Source: Deltaproteobacteria bacterium
GTDB lineage: Bacteria > Bdellovibrionota_B > Oligoflexia > Oligoflexales > Bog-1112
Direction of reading: 5' to 3'
DNA length: 7,860 bases
NCBI GenBank assembly: GCA_016186945.1
Contig: JACPKR010000059.1
Location: 1-7,860, forward strand
Position 1 is the stretch's first letter, and every line of letters starts with the position of its first letter. A model generated the notes under the pieces. That model was given only the letters and a program-made list of their open reading frames with translations, made no database searches and was not told where the DNA came from. Shown here piece after piece: positions 5,499 to 7,860 of the stretch. Made by a program: the position numbers and the translations under genes.

Positions 5499-5601
5499 GG
5501 AAAGTCCTAAGATGTCGCGGGGGCCGCGGAAAAGCTTCTTGCGCTCCCATACCTGAGCCACTGCCAGTTATGATTGCTACTTTACCTTTTAGTTTTTCCA
5601 T
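5476..5601 (-). pseudogene. Short-chain dehydrogenase/reductase, truncated N-terminus
   Basis: ATG at 5601 has a strong ribosome binding site (GGAGAGGAG) and lies 11 nt after the methyltransferase stop. It begins MEKLKGKVAIITGSGSGMGA, the unmistakable first beta strand and TGxxxGxG dinucleotide-binding loop of an SDR. After QEA (residue 23, about 5533) the family resemblance stops abruptly, and the frame ends at residue 41 (TAA 5478-5476) instead of about 250. The catalytic Tyr-x-x-x-Lys region is absent from the window. The gene was evidently the fourth of the XRE-cupin operon, an NAD(P)H oxidoreductase of unknown substrate, and was cut when the foreign, more A+T-rich patch at 4338-5532 arrived or when the intervening DNA was deleted. 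An alternative, assembly error, cannot be excluded. Confidence 0.75.
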
Positions 5602-5612
5602 GGCTCCTCTCC

Positions 5613-6377
5613 TTAAGTTTTTATCGCTCGTATCAAGTAGGATAATTGAGCACCAGAACTTATGGACTCAATAAGTTTTGTGTTTGATGTGATCACAGTA
5701 TTCCGAAGTTCTTTTGAAAAGATGTCAGAAAATTGTGAGATGTGTTCTGGAGATTGAAGCTTATGGCCCAAGTCTTTCGCGTAGCCAAGATAAGCACTGC
5801 TTTCATCTCGAAAAGTAATGTCCTTAAAGCCGCAAGACTCCAAAATTTCGCAATATGATTTTTTGTTTTCCTTGTAGGAAAGTTCTCCCGTGTGCAATTT
5901 TTCTGTACGTGGAGCAGATGGATTAAGCCAGTCGATAAGGCAAATCTGACCATGAATTTTTAAAACGCGTGATATTTCTAGAAAGAGAGATTTCTTATCC
6001 TGAACGTTGGTTAAAACACCTTTGCTGTATGCTAAGTCAATACTTTCGGAGGCAAGTGGGATGGTATTATCTTCGTTATATACGACAAATTTAACCCTAT
6101 CTTTGATGCTGAAGGGGGCCGTTTTAGTAGCATGTTGAGTCATCCATGGGTGGACTTCGAGACCAGTCACATAAGCATTCTTTGTCTCTGCAAGATAATG
6201 AGCCATTCCTCCTAAACCAAACCCAATATCGAGTAGATACTTGCCATTGAGATCAGATTCTTCAAACATTTTGTCAACTGCGACAAGCCCACCCAACGAT
6301 ATAAGCCCGTTGCCATAGATGGCCTCGAAAATCTCTATATTTTCTGGCTGATAAAATGAATCTTCGTTATTTGCCAT
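5613..6377 (-). CDS. SAM-dependent methyltransferase, phosphoethanolamine N-methyltransferase-like
   Basis: This 254-residue class I methyltransferase starts at ATG 6377, with GAAGG 10 nt upstream; ATG 6422 in the same frame lacks a usable site. The N-terminal FYQPENIEIFEAIYGNG and ISLGGL resemble the substrate latch of phosphoethanolamine methyltransferases such as PfPMT, with Tyr9 matching its Tyr19. Motif I is LLDIGFGLGG (48-57) with SAM-binding Asp50; an acidic residue, Glu74, ends strand 2; IDLAYSKGVLTNV (113-125) and VLKIHGQICLIDW (138-150) follow. By my alignment the family's catalytic Asp and His in the 'YSRDAILH' segment are Gly120 and Asn124 here, so a different amine or other small-molecule acceptor is likely. 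It should be cytosolic. It sits between a DUF2000 gene (stop 61 nt upstream) and an SDR (11 nt downstream), suggesting stepwise modification of one substrate. Ordinary small-molecule methyltransferase is the safe annotation. Confidence 0.8.
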   Translation of the reverse strand: MANNEDSFYQPENIEIFEAIYGNGLISLGGLVAVDKMFEESDLNGKYLLDIGFGLGGMAHYLAETKNAYVTGLEVHPWMTQHATKTAPFSIKDRVKFVVYNEDNTIPLASESIDLAYSKGVLTNVQDKKSLFLEISRVLKIHGQICLIDWLNPSAPRTEKLHTGELSYKENKKSYCEILESCGFKDITFRDESSAYLGYAKDLGHKLQSPEHISQFSDIFSKELRNTVITSNTKLIESISSGAQLSYLIRAIKT

Positions 6378-6438
6378 GCATTGAGTACCTTCTAAAAGCA
6401 TCTTGAATGTACACGCCGTCATTCCATCAATGAAGGCT

Positions 6439-6810
6439 CTATTTCCACAATGAAAATTTGCGAGTTAGTTCGGTTACAACGTCTTTGTCCCCAATAAGCA
6501 TGACTCCGTAATAGACCAGGGCTTCCGATTTTGTTTGTAAAGTTCTTTCCTTCTGCTCACTCCAGGAACCAACCGTCATAGTATCTGTGAAGTCGGTAAA
6601 AGAAATACCTTGAGAAAGTGCTTGCTCTCGAAGTTTGCCAATTTTATTGGAGTTAGCTTTCAGAACCACAAGAGGCATTTTTGAAATGTTCTGATCCTTC
6701 CCCACAGCAGCACCAAGCCCCATACACATGTGAGCTAGAGCATTCAACGCTTTTCCAGGTTCCAATTTTTCATTCATCACAGCGACCATGCGCATTTGAA
6801 ATTCAGACAT
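6439..6810 (-). CDS. DUF2000 family protein (PTH2-like fold)
   Basis: It is 123 residues from ATG 6810, which has AAGG six nt upstream. An in-frame ATG at 6828, three nt after the regulator's stop, has no such site, so I prefer the later start. The pattern is that of DUF2000: strand MVAVMNEKLEPG (8-19), helix ALNALAHMCMGLGAAVG (21-37), strand MPLVVLKAN (45-53), a helix with REQALSQGI (61-69), and a C-terminal strand YYGVMLIGDKDVV (100-112) followed by an amphipathic helix. The family has the fold of type 2 peptidyl-tRNA hydrolases, but no biochemical role is established that I know of. Placed second in the operon behind the XRE-cupin regulator, it is probably co-transcribed and translated almost directly after it. 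Confidence 0.75.
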   Translation of the reverse strand: MSEFQMRMVAVMNEKLEPGKALNALAHMCMGLGAAVGKDQNISKMPLVVLKANSNKIGKLREQALSQGISFTDFTDTMTVGSWSEQKERTLQTKSEALVYYGVMLIGDKDVVTELTRKFSLWK

Positions 6811-6831
6811 AAGACACCTTGCTCCCATTTT

Positions 6832-7413
6832 CTATTTTTTAAGTATTTTCTGTTGACGATCTGGATAATGAATGATGTCGTGAAAGGTCCCTATTTCAGA
6901 AGCTGGATTGCGGTACCCATGAGGCTTATGAGCATCGAAGTGAAGACCTTCGCCACACTTTAAGCTCTTCCATATGCCATCCATCAAGACCTCTATCTCT
7001 CCTGCCACAACGACAACGTGTTCAACCACTCCTTTTTCATGAGGGGGCGATAGGTGCTCATAGTGGGGAAGAAGTTGAATGACAAACATTTCAAAGCGCA
7101 ACTTCTGATCAAATGGAAAAATTGGATCAACGCGCATTTTTCCATCTGCGGAATGAAAAAGTTGTGTATCTTTATTTTCACTGTCAGGCGTCTTACCTAT
7201 ACGAGGTTTTTCAAGAAACGATGAAAATGGGACCTTAAACCCCGTTGCAATCTTCCATAGAGTGGCGACCGTTGGGCTAGATTCCTCTCTTTCGATTTGG
7301 CCAAGCATGGCTTTACTAACCCCGGTTTCATGAGCAGCCTTATCCAGACTCCAAGCTCGTTCCTTGCGTAATAACCTTAAATTGAAGGCAATATTTTTGC
7401 TTATTTGCTTCAC
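6832..7413 (-). CDS. XRE-family regulator with C-terminal cupin domain
   Basis: It is 193 residues from GTG 7413 (a GTGAG-like weak ribosome binding site upstream). Residues 8-62 form an XRE helix-turn-helix: LRLLRKERAWSLDKAAHETG, then recognition-helix region VSKAMLGQIEREESSPTVAT. Residues 108-175 form a small cupin barrel with HEKGVVEHVVVVAGEIEV (125-142) and HKPHGYRN (162-169). Such proteins (for example PuuR, SutR) bind short palindromes and use the cupin to sense a small molecule. The two GCGTTATA-type palindromes just upstream are the obvious operator candidates, implying autoregulation and control of the divergent YbaK-like gene. It leads the minus-strand operon; the next ORF begins within about 20 nt of its stop. 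The effector is unknown. Confidence 0.88.
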   Translation of the reverse strand: MKQISKNIAFNLRLLRKERAWSLDKAAHETGVSKAMLGQIEREESSPTVATLWKIATGFKVPFSSFLEKPRIGKTPDSENKDTQLFHSADGKMRVDPIFPFDQKLRFEMFVIQLLPHYEHLSPPHEKGVVEHVVVVAGEIEVLMDGIWKSLKCGEGLHFDAHKPHGYRNPASEIGTFHDIIHYPDRQQKILKK

Positions 7414-7436
7414 GATTGGCTCACTTTAAAAAGCTT

Positions 7437-7452
7437 GTGCGTTATAGCGCAC
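7437..7452. promoter_or_regulatory. Candidate operator 1 for the XRE-cupin regulator
   Basis: GTGCGTTATAGCGCAC is an interrupted palindrome, matching its own reverse complement at 14 of 16 positions. It lies 24 bp upstream of the regulator start and resembles operator 2 at 14 of 16 bases (in the register 7438-7453), 35 bp away. It would lie in the spacer of a possible minus-strand promoter (TTGTGC at 7454-7449, TTTAAA at 7430-7425, 18-bp spacer), although that promoter would leave an almost leaderless mRNA. Confidence 0.6.
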
Positions 7453-7472
7453 AATGCTAGTGCGGCCCATTA

Positions 7473-7488
7473 TGCGTTATAACGGACA
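7473..7488. promoter_or_regulatory. Candidate operator 2 in the divergent regulator/deacylase region
   Basis: TGCGTTATAACGGACA contains a perfect 10-bp palindrome, CGTTATAACG (7475-7484). It repeats operator 1 with two changes and lies 14 bp before the YbaK-like start at 7502, so bound repressor would block that gene. A start at ATG 7472 would put the operator inside the coding region, one reason to prefer 7502. Confidence 0.6.
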
Positions 7489-7501
7489 TTCTGCAAGAGT
7501 T

Positions 7502-7719
7502 ATGTCTTTAAGCCGGAGCGCGCAAAAAATTCAAGGAATCTTAGCCAAAAACGGGGCTAACTTTAAAGTGATGGAGCTTAGTGCATCTACACGTACGGCA
7601 AATGATGCTGCATCTGCTATAGGTTGCGAGGTAGCGCAGATCATAAAATCTCTAGTGTTCATGGTGAAAGGCGTGGAAAAGCCAATTCTTGTTTTAGCCA
7701 GAGGAACCAATCGAGTGAA
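7502..7719 (+). pseudogene. YbaK/ProX-family aminoacyl-tRNA deacylase, interrupted by a group II intron
   Basis: From ATG 7502 the frame reads 72 codons of an editing-domain protein: SAQKIQGILAKNGANF, then STRTANDAASAIGCEVAQ, IIKSLVFMVKG (with Lys49 at the conserved catalytic-site Lys) and PILVLARGTNRV. Family members of about 155-160 residues hydrolyse mischarged aminoacyl-tRNA such as Cys-tRNA(Pro). The second half is missing: resemblance ends at RGTNRV, and from 7720 the sequence is the 3' end of a group II intron on the opposite strand. The frame stays open through the intron to the window edge, so a chimeric product is possible, but the active site would be incomplete. An in-frame ATG at 7472 would add ten residues. 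The gene is divergent from the XRE-cupin operon and shares its operators. Confidence 0.8.
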
Positions 7720-7722
7720 GTC

Positions 7723-7757
7723 GGGTAACCTCTGGGGATTGCTCCCCAGAAGTCCCC
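7723..7757 (-). ncRNA. Group II intron domain VI with branch-point adenosine
   Basis: On the minus strand ACTTCTGGGG pairs with CCCCAGAGGT around the loop AGCAAT, and GGGG closes on TACCC. The A at 7726 is left bulged, seven nucleotides from the intron end at 7720, the usual place of the lariat branch point. Confidence 0.8.
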
Positions 7758-7760
7758 TAA

Positions 7761-7794
7761 GAACCGTGCGTGCGAGTTTCCCCGCACACGGCTC
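7761..7794 (-). ncRNA. Group II intron domain V
   Basis: This 34-nt hairpin begins GAGCCG and ends CGGTTC on the minus strand. The catalytic AGC triad is at nt 2-4, there is a GAAA tetraloop (GGGGAAACTC), and the distal stem pairs GTGCG with CGCAC. Length and landmarks match the canonical domain V exactly. Confidence 0.9.
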
Positions 7795-7860
7795 AAGCCT
7801 TTCTAAGACATCTCGGTTGAGATTTCCGGTGACAACGTCACTCGTTTCGCGGCCAATAGT

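Larger units (their letters stand above)
7720..7860 (-). mobile_element. Group II intron, 3' end (runs off window)
   Basis: Read on the minus strand, the segment carries a complete domain V and domain VI and ends in ACCCGAC at 7720, a typical group II intron 3' end. The flank (7719 downward, TTCACTCG…) is YbaK-like coding DNA in antisense. Only the last 141 nt lie in the window; the reverse-transcriptase/maturase gene and 5' end should lie beyond 7860. The stretch 7795-7860 has an open minus frame that may be the maturase tail or domain IV; it is too short to assign. Confidence 0.85.

Noticed and set aside
5453-5674. Plus-strand 73-codon frame
   Set aside because: It spans the antisense of the SDR fragment and the methyltransferase end; no start signal or domain.
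5693-5953. Minus-strand frame within the methyltransferase
   Set aside because: Shifted-frame shadow of a gene with clear SAM-binding motifs.
7720-7860. C-terminal extension of the deacylase frame (SGNLWGLLPRSPLRTV…)
   Set aside because: The sequence is group II intron domains VI and V in antisense; the open frame is fortuitous.

Overview
The window looks like a chromosomal segment of an alphaproteobacterium, most likely a host-associated one of the Rickettsiales/Holosporales type. This rests on the long GCGG-rich palindromic repeats at 2291-2686, whose translation carries the phrases VIPRLDRGIQ and DPAVKPRDD that recur in alphaproteobacterial genomes, and on the density of mobile or decayed DNA. 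The taxon is an inference; there is no rRNA or other marker gene.

Layout. At the left edge (1-57, minus strand) lie the first 19 codons of an IS110-family transposase, preceded by a hairpin that buries its ribosome binding site. A cell-wall module on the plus strand follows: a class A penicillin-binding protein (240-2294) and a lipoprotein with a periplasmic-binding fold of the PBP-activator (LpoA/LppC-like) type (2694-4211). The two genes are separated by 399 bp that is almost entirely three tandem copies of a palindrome-bearing unit. The first unit starts inside the PBP stop codon, and every unit keeps an open frame.

From 4338 to about 5530 the minus strand carries a more A+T-rich, decayed patch. 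It holds a membrane/coiled-coil gene split over two frames, a 59-codon toxin-like C-terminal remnant, and a short WapI-like immunity protein. The patch abuts the truncated N-terminus of a short-chain dehydrogenase.

The dehydrogenase is the last gene of a minus-strand operon read from 7413 downward: XRE-cupin regulator, DUF2000 protein, phosphoethanolamine-methyltransferase-like enzyme, dehydrogenase stub. Its upstream region holds two near-identical 16-bp palindromic operator candidates shared with a divergent YbaK/ProX-type aminoacyl-tRNA deacylase gene. That gene is cut after 72 codons by the 3' end of a group II intron lying antisense to it; domains V and VI are clearly recognisable.

How the parts work together. 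The PBP and lipoprotein plausibly act as synthase and activator in peptidoglycan assembly. The minus-strand operon plus the divergent deacylase looks like one autoregulated unit of unknown substrate, with both outer genes now broken. The points most worth a second look are the in-frame repeat expansion between PBP and activator, the toxin/immunity remnant with a possible frameshift site, and the XRE-cupin/DUF2000/methyltransferase operon.
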